A DNA stretch of 64,000 nucleotides, from assembly GCF_046292685.1 (NCBI RefSeq), contig NZ_JBKBQM010000011.1, positions 5,869 through 69,868 on the forward strand, given 5' to 3'. Below, in pieces: positions 1-8,505 of this stretch; within the stretch, counting starts at the first letter, position 1, and each line of letters begins with the position of its first letter. The notes under the pieces are model-generated. The model saw only the letters and a program-made list of their open reading frames with translations. It made no database searches and was not told where the DNA came from. Origin of the DNA: Wagnerdoeblera sp046292685 (GTDB lineage Bacteria; Pseudomonadota; Alphaproteobacteria; Rhodobacterales; Rhodobacteraceae). Both the position numbers and the translations under genes were made by a program.

Positions 1-275
1 ACGTCGATGCGGCGAAAGCGCGTGGTGTGCTTCACGCTGGGCCGGATGCGATAGCACCAGGTGCGTTCGGGGTGCGGCTTTGTAAAGGCCGAGCCCGAAA
101 GCTGTTCGGCATAAAGCCCGTAGTTGCATTTCTGCGGGCTGTTCTGGCCTTGCGGCAAGGCACCGGGCAGGGCCTCGGTCTCGAAGTCGTTGCCGAAGCC
201 GGGCATGTAGCCGTCCGTTGTGCCGGTTTGGGTGGCGGCGCGCACCATGCCGGCGGGAAGCGCGTGGCTGGTCAT
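1..275 (-). CDS. hmgA: Homogentisate 1,2-dioxygenase, N-terminal part (runs off the window)
   Basis: This enzyme opens the ring of homogentisate to maleylacetoacetate in tyrosine and phenylalanine breakdown. Only the first 91 residues are present. They include the conserved stretches GYMPGFGNDFETEALPGALP and YGLYAEQLSGSAFT, then RTWCYRIRPS, which are typical of the N-terminal domain; the iron ligands lie outside the window. The ATG at 275 follows GGAGGG at a normal distance. A MarR-type regulator is transcribed divergently, and a clear promoter with an embedded dyad lies between them, so control by that regulator is likely. Confidence 0.95.
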   Translation of the reverse strand, partial: MTSHALPAGMVRAATQTGTTDGYMPGFGNDFETEALPGALPQGQNSPQKCNYGLYAEQLSGSAFTKPHPERTWCYRIRPSVKHTTRFRRID

Positions 276-317
276 GGGATCCCTCCTTGTCCTGCCTTCG
301 GAACCTGATGGCGCCGG

Positions 318-345
318 ATAATGGTTGCATTCGCAACAAAGTCAA
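318..345 (-). promoter_or_regulatory. hmgA promoter with operator-like dyad in the spacer
   Basis: Read on the minus strand there is a -35 box TTGACT (345-340) and a -10 box CATTAT (323-318), separated by 16 bases. The spacer holds a perfect inverted repeat, GTTGC-ATTC-GCAAC (324-337). A MarR dimer bound there would block RNA polymerase directly. The dyad is seen in the sequence; its use by the adjacent regulator is inferred. Confidence 0.7.
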
Positions 346-416
346 GCAAAGATGTGGCAGGCCTGCAGGAATGTTCCGGCAGGCCGCGCCAATCCGCTGC
401 CGGCAGGACATCCGCG

Positions 417-875
417 ATGCGCGAAACCGCCTTCGATCTCGAACGCTTTCTGCCCTATCTGCTCAACCAGGCGGCCGAGGCGACCTCGCGCGATTTCCAG
501 GCCACCTATCGCGCCGCCTATGGCCTGACGCGCACCCAGTGGCGGGTGCTTGCCAACCTGGGCAAGTTCGGCGCCATGACGGCGCGTGACATCTGCCGGA
601 TTTCTCATATGGAAAAGACCAAGGTCAGCCGCGCGGTGGCGGCGCTGGAGGACGGCGGCCTGCTGGCCCGCGCGCCTGACCCTACCGACCGACGGGCCGA
701 GATCTTGTCGCTGACGGCGCGCGGCGCCGAGGTTTTCGAGGATCTGGGCCGCCAGGCGCTGCGCTACGATGCGGCCTTGCGCGCCGACCTCGGCCCCGAG
801 GCGGTGGCGCATCTGGACGCGCTGATGACCCGGCTGATCGCGCGCGGCGCCGGATTGCCCGCCGACGAGGATTGA
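417..875 (+). CDS. MarR-family regulator, probable regulator of hmgA
   Basis: A 152-residue winged-helix protein with MarR layout: N-terminal dimer helices, a central recognition helix region (MEKTKVSRAVAALEDGGLL) and a wing ending in the family motif DPTDRR. The ATG at 417 follows AGGA and fits the usual MarR length; a longer reading from 321 would run through the operator and is less likely. It is divergent from hmgA, whose promoter carries a symmetric site, so it is probably an aromatic-responsive repressor of homogentisate catabolism. The ligand cannot be read from the sequence. Confidence 0.85.
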   Translation: MRETAFDLERFLPYLLNQAAEATSRDFQATYRAAYGLTRTQWRVLANLGKFGAMTARDICRISHMEKTKVSRAVAALEDGGLLARAPDPTDRRAEILSLTARGAEVFEDLGRQALRYDAALRADLGPEAVAHLDALMTRLIARGAGLPADED

Positions 876-880
876 CCCCG

Positions 881-899
881 CCCCGGCCTTGTGCCGGGG
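881..899. terminator. GC hairpin after the marR gene
   Basis: CCCCGGC-loop-GCCGGGG forms a 7-base stem immediately after the stop of the marR gene and before the convergent glycosyltransferase end. There is no U-run, so it may be a REP-like element or a weak bidirectional terminator. Confidence 0.4.
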
Positions 900-935
900 C
901 CTCTGGCCGGATCGTCCCGCCGCCGAGGGCCGGAG

Positions 936-956
936 GTCCCGGGTCAAGCCCGGGAC
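936..956. repeat. REP-like palindrome GTCCCGGG-TCAAG-CCCGGGAC
   Basis: A perfect 8-base inverted repeat with a 5-base loop in the 109-base gap between two convergent genes. Together with the hairpin at 881-899 it fills most of the gap. It resembles short palindromic intergenic repeats common in this family. Confidence 0.5.
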
Positions 957-984
957 GGGCTTTGCGGCCGATGCCTGCCGGGCG

Positions 985-3261
985 CTAATGCGCCGCCCCG
1001 CCTTCGTGCTGCACGGTAAAGAAGAACCCGGGCGCCACGGAATCGGCCAGGGCAATCTCGTCGGGCACCACCTGCGGACCGGCGTTGAACACCGCCGAGC
1101 CGAAATGCGGCGTCAGGCGCGAGAGGCGGCGCATTCGTGGCCCGGTCAGTTCGGCATGAAAGGCGGCCTGTTCCGGGCGGGCCTGCAACTCGGCGATCTT
1201 GGCCTTGTGGGCGGCCACGCAGCGCTGGTGCGCGGCGCGGATGTCGGGGTCGGCCATCAGCCGGTCCCATTCGGCTTGCAGCAACGGGATACGGGCCTGG
1301 ATGCTGCGATCCTCCACCACATTGTGGTTCATGCGGAACCAGTAGTGCAGGCCCTGGTCGCGGTCCACGTGGTTCACCCGGCCGCGGTCGCGTTTCACCA
1401 GAAAGCTTTCGGCCGACCGCACGGCATAGTGGTTCAGCTGCACCCAGTCGTAGCCATAGGTTTCCAGCGTGCTGCGCCAGCCGTTGCGGAACATCTCCTT
1501 CGGCATCCGCTTGCCCGACCCGTTGAGCCATTTCACCTGGTCCCACAGGTCGGGCTTCAGCCCCTTGGGCCGGTGGACGCCCAGTTTCTTGTAAAGCTCG
1601 ATGTTGCGAAACAGCGTCTTGAAGCCCCAGGCCTGATGCGGCTTGCGCACCACCTCGGGGGCGCACAGCACGAACTGGTCCAGCAGGAAACGGTCCTCAT
1701 ACCCGTCCACATCGCTGTTGCCGAACAGCCGCCAGGTAAGCGAGATCATGTTGGCGCCCGGCAGCGCCGCCTCCATCGCGGCAAACAGCGTGGGCAGCCG
1801 GCCATCGCCCAGCTTGATGTTGATGAATTCGTCCACATCCATGCAGATCGCCCAGTCGGCGTTCTGGATCACGGGTTCGGATTCGGCGGCCTGAAGCGCG
1901 GCGTGCTGGGGCTTCAGCTCGCCCCCCGGTTGCCAGGGGTTGACGCGGTGCTGCACGATGCCCTTGTCCTGCAACAGCATCAGGAAGGTATCGGTGCCGT
2001 CGGTGCAATCGTTGGTATAGACCAGAAAATCCTGCACCCCGATGGCGCGGTGCCAGGCGACCCATTCCAGAATGAAGGGGCCCTCGTTCTTCATCGTGGT
2101 GACGATGGCGGTGCGGTTGCCGATGGTGCGCTCGGCCCGGATGGCGCTTGCAGGGGCGCGTACCGGCTTCCAGTCCAGCGCCTCGGCCAGGGCGATCAGC
2201 GCCGGATCCTCGATCAGCGAGGTCTTGGGCGCCAGTTCGGCCGACGACCGCCCGGGCACCCGAATGGCCATCGCGCGCAGAAAGGGCACCACCACGCCCG
2301 GGTCGGGCTTGGCGTAGCTGACGCGCGAGCCGCGCCAGGTGTTGTCCAGCCCGGCCTTGTCGGGGGCGACACCCCAGCGTGCGATGCCGCGACGGGCGTC
2401 GAACTGACGGCAGATGTGGTCGCCGAAGCGGGCGGGCTGGCCGGTGCGCACGCGCCAGGGGTAGATGCGGTGGCCGACCAGAAACACCACCCCCTGCCGT
2501 GCCGCGCGGCACAGATCGAATGCCGAAGGCGCCCCTGCATCGCGGGGGGGCAGGATGTCGCACGGGTCCAGCAGCAGCACCGCGCGCGCCTCGGCCAGAT
2601 AGCGCCACTTCAACGCCTCCAGCACCAGCCCTTCGCCCAGGGGGGCGCGCCAGGGGTCGGGGGCGGGCACCGGCATCCGGTCCTTGCCCGGGGCATCGGG
2701 GGCCAGAAACGGGTGGCTTTCGGGGCCAAGCCCCGGCTTGCCCAAGGGAACGTCGGGTTCCACCAGCACCACGCGCACCGGCAGGTCGCCAAGCGCATCG
2801 GACAACGCCTGCGCAAAGGCGGCGTGCCCGGTTTCCGGCGGCGCGCGGTTCACGATCAGCGCGCCGTCGGCGCCGTGCCGGCGCACATGCCAGGTCAGCC
2901 ATTCGGCCACGGTCTGCGCCGGTTCGTCGATGCGAAACCCCAGCAGGACGTTGCGACCGGCCAGCAATCCGCGTTCGTGCGAGGTTGCGGCAACCTCGGC
3001 GCCGCCCCCTGCGGCCAGCGCCAGCACCCTGGGCCCGCGCGCATCGTAAAGGATGCCGCCCCCCACCTCGCGCAGTTCCAGCGCCTCGGCCCGGGCGGGG
3101 CCGGGCAGCGGATCGAGCAGCCCGCGGTCGGTGCCGCTGGCCAGAAACACCCGGAACCGCCCGGGGTCGCCGGGTTCGGCCACCGCATCCAAGGCGGCCA
3201 GCCCCTCGGCCAGAAGTTGCGCCTGCATCGGCCGCCGCAGCACGCTTGCCTCTTGCCCCAT
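985..3261 (-). CDS. Glycosyltransferase, family 2/92-like, with a degenerate N-terminal second copy
   Basis: A 758-residue protein. Residues about 380-700 form a complete glycosyltransferase of the GT92/Glyco_tranf_2_4 type: TAIVTTMKNEGPFILEW (384-400), a nucleotide/metal site DVDEF (475-479), and a C-terminal part with QLNHYAVRS. Residues about 100-370 look like a decayed copy: EWLTWH (120-125) parallels EWVAWH (399-404), and DPCDI (232-236) sits where DVDEF should be. The substrate is unknown. The start follows AAGGGG at 7 bases. It lies next to other polysaccharide genes and is divergent from the three-domain fusion, which suggests a shared glycan pathway. Confidence 0.8.
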   Translation of the reverse strand: MGQEASVLRRPMQAQLLAEGLAALDAVAEPGDPGRFRVFLASGTDRGLLDPLPGPARAEALELREVGGGILYDARGPRVLALAAGGGAEVAATSHERGLLAGRNVLLGFRIDEPAQTVAEWLTWHVRRHGADGALIVNRAPPETGHAAFAQALSDALGDLPVRVVLVEPDVPLGKPGLGPESHPFLAPDAPGKDRMPVPAPDPWRAPLGEGLVLEALKWRYLAEARAVLLLDPCDILPPRDAGAPSAFDLCRAARQGVVFLVGHRIYPWRVRTGQPARFGDHICRQFDARRGIARWGVAPDKAGLDNTWRGSRVSYAKPDPGVVVPFLRAMAIRVPGRSSAELAPKTSLIEDPALIALAEALDWKPVRAPASAIRAERTIGNRTAIVTTMKNEGPFILEWVAWHRAIGVQDFLVYTNDCTDGTDTFLMLLQDKGIVQHRVNPWQPGGELKPQHAALQAAESEPVIQNADWAICMDVDEFINIKLGDGRLPTLFAAMEAALPGANMISLTWRLFGNSDVDGYEDRFLLDQFVLCAPEVVRKPHQAWGFKTLFRNIELYKKLGVHRPKGLKPDLWDQVKWLNGSGKRMPKEMFRNGWRSTLETYGYDWVQLNHYAVRSAESFLVKRDRGRVNHVDRDQGLHYWFRMNHNVVEDRSIQARIPLLQAEWDRLMADPDIRAAHQRCVAAHKAKIAELQARPEQAAFHAELTGPRMRRLSRLTPHFGSAVFNAGPQVVPDEIALADSVAPGFFFTVQHEGGAAH

Positions 3262-3449
3262 TCCTGCACCCCTTGACCCACCGCCCGGTCTGCCGCCGAA
3301 CCTTGTGCCCGCGATAGCACATGCGCGCGGTCGCGCAAAACCTTTGCCCGCGGGGCCGGCGAATTATGCTGGTGTTCTGCCGCAATTCGGCCAGAAACTC
3401 GGTTCATTGCTGGCCGCAGGAAACAATGCGGCAAGAGAACGAGGAACGC

Positions 3450-5657
3450 ATGGCCCGGGTGCGCGAAGTCGGAACGCTGTGGATCGGCGGGGCGCTGAGC
3501 TGGCTGGAACAGCTGTGCCTGAAATCCTTTGTCGATCAGGGGCAGCGCATCACGCTGTTTTCCTACGAGGATATCCCGAACGTGCCCGCCGGCGTGATCC
3601 GCCGCGACGGGCGCGAGATTCTCGATACCGACGACTTCATCAAATACGAGCGGAAAGACAGTTTTGCCCTGTTCGCCGACCTGTTCCGCCTGCACATGGT
3701 GCACCGATGCCCCGGCATGATCTGGGTGGATACCGACGTCTATTGCCACCGCCCGATGGACTATGACGACGATGTCGTGCTGGGCTACGAACTGCCCGGC
3801 AGCCAGCGCGTCAACAACGCCGTGCTGGGGCTGCCGTCCGACAGCGCGATCTTGGCCGACATGCTGGCCTTCACCGCCGACCGCTTTGCCATTCCGCCGT
3901 TCCTGAAGCCCAGGCTGCAGGCCGAATACCGTGCCGCCGCCGCGGCCGGAACCCCGGTGCATGTCAGCCAGCAGCCCTGGGGGGTCTGGGGGCCGATGAT
4001 GGTCACGCATTTCGTGCAGGCGCATGGGCTTGCGGGGCAGGTGCAGCCGCTGGATGCCTTTTACCCCGTGCCCTTTCCCGAGCGCACGAAGTTCCTGCGC
4101 CGCCGCGCCGTGGTTGAGGGGATGCTGACGCCGCACACCACCGCGCTGCACCTTTGGGCCTCGAACAAGCGCGAGCTTGGGCTGCGCTTTGGCGGCCTGC
4201 CGCCCGAAGGCAGCTATCTGGCGCATCTGGTGCAGCGGCACGGCATCGTGCCCGAAGCCGCGCCGATCAAGGGGCGGGGCAAGCTGGTGTTCGATGCGGG
4301 TCTGCTGGACCGGATCGGGCTGAAGGACGTGGCGACCTTTGCCGACATCGGCGGCACGGCACAAGGGCTGGCGCTGGCCGCCCACGCCCGCTGGGACTGC
4401 GACATCGTGTTGGTGGACCTGGACGCGAACGGCAGCTTTCCTGCGCAGGAAAGCCCCTGGGTCGGGCCCTATCGCGCGCAACTGGCCGCGCAAGGGGTGC
4501 CCGCTGCCAAGGTGCGCGTGGTGCGCGACACGGGCGGCCTGCGGCCCTGGGATCTGATCGTCACGCTGTCGGGCTTTGGCGATGTGCACAAGATCAAGCA
4601 CCTTGCGCCGGTGCTGGACCGCTGCCTGCACGCCGACAGCCGCCTGATGCTGGACGTGCGCAAGGGGTCGGGGGCGTTTCCGTTTCTGCGCGGGCGGGGC
4701 AGCAACGTGCCCTTGTCCACCCGCAACGAGGGCGAGGTGGAAATCACCCGCATCCTGTTCACCCCGAACCCGCCCGCGGAAACCGCGCCGGCCGACCCGG
4801 AATGGGCCGCACTCGCGCGCGGGCTTGCCGGCCCGCAAGGGTTTTTCCGCGAAGGCGGCGCGCATTCGTTTCTGTTCATCCCGCGCGGGACCGAAACGCT
4901 GGTGGTGACCTTCGACAACCTCGACATCGCCATGAACAAGCGGGCCGAGCGGCGGCCCTGGGGCTTCGAGTTCATCGAGAAACAGGGCTGGTCCATGCTG
5001 GGGGTGATGGCGAACGGCTGGACCTGGTACCGCGACCCGTTCGTCTGGCAACAGTTCGACCGGCTGCGCGACGAAGGGTTCTTTGCCCGCTTCGGTCGGG
5101 TGGTGTTCTATGGCGCCTCGATGGGCGGCTATGCGGCGGCGGCGTTTTCGCCGGCCTGCCCGGGGGCGGATGTGGTGGCGATTTCGCCGCAATCGACGCT
5201 GGACAAGGCGGTGGTGCCTTGGGAAACCCGCTACAAGGTGGCGTGGGACCGCGATTTTTCCGGCCCCTACGGCGATGCGGCGCAGGTTTCGCACGGTGCG
5301 CGCCGGGTTACGCTGCTTTACGACCCTTACGAGCCGCTGGATGCCGCCCATGCCGACCGCTTTGCGGGCGCGAATGTGCTGAAACTGCGCACCCCGCTGA
5401 TGGGGCACCGGCTGGGGTCCAGCCTGCACCAGATGGGCATCCTGAACCCGATCATCCTGGGCGCGCTCGACGGCACGCTGACGGCGGCGCAGTTCTACAC
5501 CGCGTTGCGGGCGCGGCGCGATTTCGCCCGCTATCAGCGCGAGTTGTTCCAGCGCGCGGTGGACCGCAAGCACCCCGAGCTTGCGCGCCGGCTGGGGCAC
5601 TGGGTGTTGCGGCGGGGCGAAAACCGGGCGATCCGGCTGGGGTTGCAGGCGTTGTGA
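3450..5657 (+). CDS. Three-domain fusion: glycosyltransferase, methyltransferase-like domain, alpha/beta hydrolase-like domain
   Basis: About 735 residues. The N-terminal part (1-250) resembles DXD-sugar glycosyltransferases of the GT32/capsule type, with VDTDVYCHRP at 93-102. The middle (about 285-415) looks like a Rossmann methyltransferase-like domain (FADIGG near 296, then IVLVDLD), but substrate residues are unclear. The C-terminal part (about 430-700) has an alpha/beta-hydrolase nucleophile elbow, GASMGGY near 554. The ATG at 3450 follows GAGGA; an in-frame ATG at 3426, also after AGGA, is an alternative. Neighbours suggest surface glycan modification. The overall function is not recognised. 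Confidence 0.75.
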   Translation: MARVREVGTLWIGGALSWLEQLCLKSFVDQGQRITLFSYEDIPNVPAGVIRRDGREILDTDDFIKYERKDSFALFADLFRLHMVHRCPGMIWVDTDVYCHRPMDYDDDVVLGYELPGSQRVNNAVLGLPSDSAILADMLAFTADRFAIPPFLKPRLQAEYRAAAAAGTPVHVSQQPWGVWGPMMVTHFVQAHGLAGQVQPLDAFYPVPFPERTKFLRRRAVVEGMLTPHTTALHLWASNKRELGLRFGGLPPEGSYLAHLVQRHGIVPEAAPIKGRGKLVFDAGLLDRIGLKDVATFADIGGTAQGLALAAHARWDCDIVLVDLDANGSFPAQESPWVGPYRAQLAAQGVPAAKVRVVRDTGGLRPWDLIVTLSGFGDVHKIKHLAPVLDRCLHADSRLMLDVRKGSGAFPFLRGRGSNVPLSTRNEGEVEITRILFTPNPPAETAPADPEWAALARGLAGPQGFFREGGAHSFLFIPRGTETLVVTFDNLDIAMNKRAERRPWGFEFIEKQGWSMLGVMANGWTWYRDPFVWQQFDRLRDEGFFARFGRVVFYGASMGGYAAAAFSPACPGADVVAISPQSTLDKAVVPWETRYKVAWDRDFSGPYGDAAQVSHGARRVTLLYDPYEPLDAAHADRFAGANVLKLRTPLMGHRLGSSLHQMGILNPIILGALDGTLTAAQFYTALRARRDFARYQRELFQRAVDRKHPELARRLGHWVLRRGENRAIRLGLQAL

Positions 5658-5705
5658 TCCGGTGGCGAGCCGGGAAGGGCCGCAACCGCCGGCCCCCGGT
5701 TCTCT

Positions 5706-5757
5706 GTGCCCGGCGCGCTTTGCCCGGGCCGGGCACGGAGGGCGGCACAGGCCGCCC
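5706..5757. terminator. Two hairpins between convergent genes
   Basis: GTGCCCGG (5706-5713) pairs with CCGGGCAC (5729-5736), and GGGCGGC-ACAG-GCCGCCC forms a second tight hairpin (5740-5757). They sit between convergent gene ends at 5657 and 5769. There is no clear T-run; bidirectional termination is inferred. Confidence 0.45.
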
Positions 5758-5768
5758 CCTTGACCGGT

Positions 5769-6914
5769 TCAGTTGCCGGTGCCCGAACCGACCGTGGCCA
5801 GCGAATCCGCCGCCGTCGCGGTGCCGGTGATGGCATTGATGGTCTTGGACCACTGCACGAAGGGCGCCTCGGTGACATAGACGGTGTCGCCATCGCGCAC
5901 GACGAAATCGCGGGCGTGGAACATGCCCATCGGTTGCGTCAGATCCAGCACATAGACCATGCGCTGATCGCCTGTCAGGTCGCTGCGGCCCAGCACCTTG
6001 TTGGCGATCACGTCGGGTTCGTTGCGGAACACGAAGACCCCGGTCGGGTCGGCCAGGTTGGTGTTCAGCCCGCCGACCTGGGCGATGGCCTCGATCGCGC
6101 TGAGGGTCTGGGTGTCGAAGGGCACGCGGGTCTGGGTGCCGGTGGCCCCCATCGCCACGAAGGCGCGGCGGTCCTGTTCGACGACGATCCGGTCGCCGGG
6201 CCGCAGCGCGATGTCGAGCGCCGGGTTTTCGTACAGATCCTGCAACCAGACCTTGCGCGTGGTCTTGCCGCGCGTCACGCGCACCTGCGCCACCGCCGGT
6301 TCGATGGCAACCCCGCCTGCGCGTGCCAGCATGCCCGACAGCGTCCGCGTCGGCCGTTCGATCGGATAGACGCCGGGCCCCGCAACCCCGCCCGACACCG
6401 ACACCGCCGACCCGTCGCCGGCCACGCGGTTGATGAGCACCTGCGGGTCGGGTGTCTGGGTATCCAGTTCCTTGGTGATCGCGGCGCGCAGCTGGTCGGG
6501 GGTGCGGCCGGCGGCCTTGATGCGCCCGGCATAGGGCACGAAGATATACCCCTTGTCGTCGACCTGCACGTCGGTCAGCACCGACACCCGCTCGCCCGCG
6601 GTGGACAGCAGCGGTTCGTCCTTGACGTTTTCGAAGATCTGCAGGTTCAGCACGTCGCCGGCGCTGATCGTGTCGGCGCCGATCCGGCCCGCCGCGGCAA
6701 ACGACTGCGGAAAGCTCAGGTCGGGGATCACCGAAGTGGCGCGTGTCACCCGGTCGTTGACCGCGACGACAAAGGCGTCGCCTTGCTGAAGCACGCTGGA
6801 GGCAAAGATTTCGCGCTTGTTGGGGCCGGAACGGGGCAGGCCACAGCCTGCAACACTCGCCACAACAGTCGCAAGGACCAGATACCTGGCCCCGCGGGAC
6901 ATCATCATGTTCAC
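5769..6914 (-). CDS. Polysaccharide export lipoprotein (Wza/KpsD type, SLBB domains)
   Basis: A 381-residue outer-membrane polysaccharide export protein. It has a lipoprotein signal (VVASVAGCG, lipobox cysteine near residue 24), a Poly_export domain starting at GDVLNLQIFENV, and two SLBB-like segments around VSGGVAGPGVYPIERP and the later FDTQTLSAIEAIAQVGGLN. Such proteins form the channel that moves capsule or exopolysaccharide through the outer membrane. The start is taken as GTG at 6914 because AGGAG lies 8 bases upstream; ATG codons follow two codons later. It is downstream of the kpsS-like gene on the same strand, 90 bases away, probably in one operon. Confidence 0.88.
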   Translation of the reverse strand: MNMMMSRGARYLVLATVVASVAGCGLPRSGPNKREIFASSVLQQGDAFVVAVNDRVTRATSVIPDLSFPQSFAAAGRIGADTISAGDVLNLQIFENVKDEPLLSTAGERVSVLTDVQVDDKGYIFVPYAGRIKAAGRTPDQLRAAITKELDTQTPDPQVLINRVAGDGSAVSVSGGVAGPGVYPIERPTRTLSGMLARAGGVAIEPAVAQVRVTRGKTTRKVWLQDLYENPALDIALRPGDRIVVEQDRRAFVAMGATGTQTRVPFDTQTLSAIEAIAQVGGLNTNLADPTGVFVFRNEPDVIANKVLGRSDLTGDQRMVYVLDLTQPMGMFHARDFVVRDGDTVYVTEAPFVQWSKTINAITGTATAADSLATVGSGTGN

Positions 6915-7004
6915 TGCTCGGGCTCCTTTTCGGAACTGCCTTTTTGGTGTTTTGCGTCAAACCTACAGCAAAGTTTCCGGTCGATCTACCCTGCAGGTCG
7001 CCCG

Positions 7005-8318
7005 TCAGTTCACCAGCCGCAACTGTTGCCGTGGTGCCGCGCACCCCTGGATCAAGGCGTCGTAGGGGTCTTGCGGCGCCAGCATCATGTCCACCACCTG
7101 CCGCAACAGCTCGCGCCGCCCGCGGGCGGAATAGAAACCGCCGACGATCTGGCTGGTTTCCAGCAGGAACCGGCGGTAATCGCGGTAGCCGCGCGCGTCC
7201 GGGCGGCGCGGCTGGGCGAAGAATTCGGGCAAGGGCTGGTCCGACACGAACTCGGGCAGGTTGTAGACCGCGCGGCCGAAGGCCTTGAGCGGCAGCCCCC
7301 GCCACAGCGCCTGCTGTGCGGCGGTAGAATTCACCGTCACGGCCGTGCGCGCGTGGTTGAGCAGCCCCGCCAGCTTGCCGCCGCGCACGTAATGCACCCG
7401 CTGGCTCAGGCCCAGCCGCCGCGCGCTGCGGGCAATGGTCGCCTCGATCGCGGCGCGGCCGTCCTCCAGCGGATGGGCCTTGAACACGATGTGGTGGTGG
7501 TCGGGTGCGCCGCGGGCGAAACCTTCCAGCACCAGGTCGATGAATTCCGTCATCGAGCCGAAGCTGGAATGCGACCGGAAGCTTGCATCGTGTTCCAGTT
7601 GCAGCAGCACCAGGTGATAGGGAAAGCCGCCATTCCGGATGGCGCGCGTGGCCCACCAGCGTTCGACCCGGTGCAGGGGCATCAGCAGCAGGCGGCGCAG
7701 ATACAGCCGGAACTCGCGCACCACCGGCACGCTGCGGTGCGGGCGAAAGTTGCGATAGCCGCGGTTCGCCGTCATCACGAAGAAATGGTAAAGCGCACCG
7801 TAAAAGACGTGCTGGCGCAAGTCGCCCCAGACCGCCGGCGCATCGGGGATGTCGTCGTCGGCATTGGCCAGGGCCGCACGCATCTGCGCCAGCGTCAGCT
7901 GCATCAGCCGCGAATGCCCGTTCGACCCGCCCCGTTCGTAGGTGACCCAGTAGGGGCGCAGGTAGCCTTCCTCGAACACATGCACGGTGATGCCGCGCGC
8001 CCTGGCCAGTGCGACCGCCTGGGCATGGATCGGGCGCGTGTCGCCATACAGCACGAGGTCGGTGATGCCGTGGCGTTCCAGGATATCGGCGCAGCCGGCG
8101 GGCCAGGCCTCGGGCGTGCCGCGCCAGGCGATGTAGCGGGCGCTGTCGCGCCAGAACACCCGGTCGCCCATGTTGAAGCCGACGCGCCACACCTGCGCCC
8201 CGGCCTTGCACAGCATGGCGGCCAGCAGCGCAAAGAACGGCCCGTGCGGCCCCTGCAGCATCAGGAACCGTCGCCCGTTGCCGGGGCTGGTGCCGGAAAG
8301 TCTGTTGCCCGTGGTCAT
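7005..8318 (-). CDS. kpsS: Capsule polysaccharide biosynthesis/export protein, KpsS-like
   Basis: A 437-residue cytoplasmic protein of the Capsule_synth family. Diagnostic stretches are FLMLQGPHGPFFALLAAML near the N-terminus, VFEEGYLRPYWVTYERGG, FKAHPLEDGR and TVNSTAAQQALWRGLPLKAFG. In group 2 capsules KpsS transfers the first Kdo onto phosphatidylglycerol to build the lipid anchor. The ATG at 8318 is chosen because homologous sequence begins right after it; 16 extra codons could be read upstream. The partners expected in a full system (KpsC, KpsE, KpsM, KpsT) are not in this window. Confidence 0.85.
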   Translation of the reverse strand: MTTGNRLSGTSPGNGRRFLMLQGPHGPFFALLAAMLCKAGAQVWRVGFNMGDRVFWRDSARYIAWRGTPEAWPAGCADILERHGITDLVLYGDTRPIHAQAVALARARGITVHVFEEGYLRPYWVTYERGGSNGHSRLMQLTLAQMRAALANADDDIPDAPAVWGDLRQHVFYGALYHFFVMTANRGYRNFRPHRSVPVVREFRLYLRRLLLMPLHRVERWWATRAIRNGGFPYHLVLLQLEHDASFRSHSSFGSMTEFIDLVLEGFARGAPDHHHIVFKAHPLEDGRAAIEATIARSARRLGLSQRVHYVRGGKLAGLLNHARTAVTVNSTAAQQALWRGLPLKAFGRAVYNLPEFVSDQPLPEFFAQPRRPDARGYRDYRRFLLETSQIVGGFYSARGRRELLRQVVDMMLAPQDPYDALIQGCAAPRQQLRLVN

Positions 8319-8505
8319 TGCTTGCCCTTTCGGCCTTGCTTGCCTTGCCGCCATGCTGACAGGCAAGCGGAAACAATCCGTTTCCGGCGCAATCTGGCAG
8401 CACCGCGTGGCAACAGTGCGGCAAAGCCGCGGCGCTCTGGCGGTGCTTCCATCGTGCGGCGGCTTGGGCTAGGGAAGGGGCGCAACGAAGGGACAGGGGG
8501 CGGGC

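Noticed and set aside
889..3276. A 795-residue plus-strand open frame opposite the glycosyltransferase gene
   Set aside because: It is the reverse complement of a protein with clear family motifs; its composition (Gly/Arg/His/Gln-rich) is typical of antisense frames in high-GC DNA.
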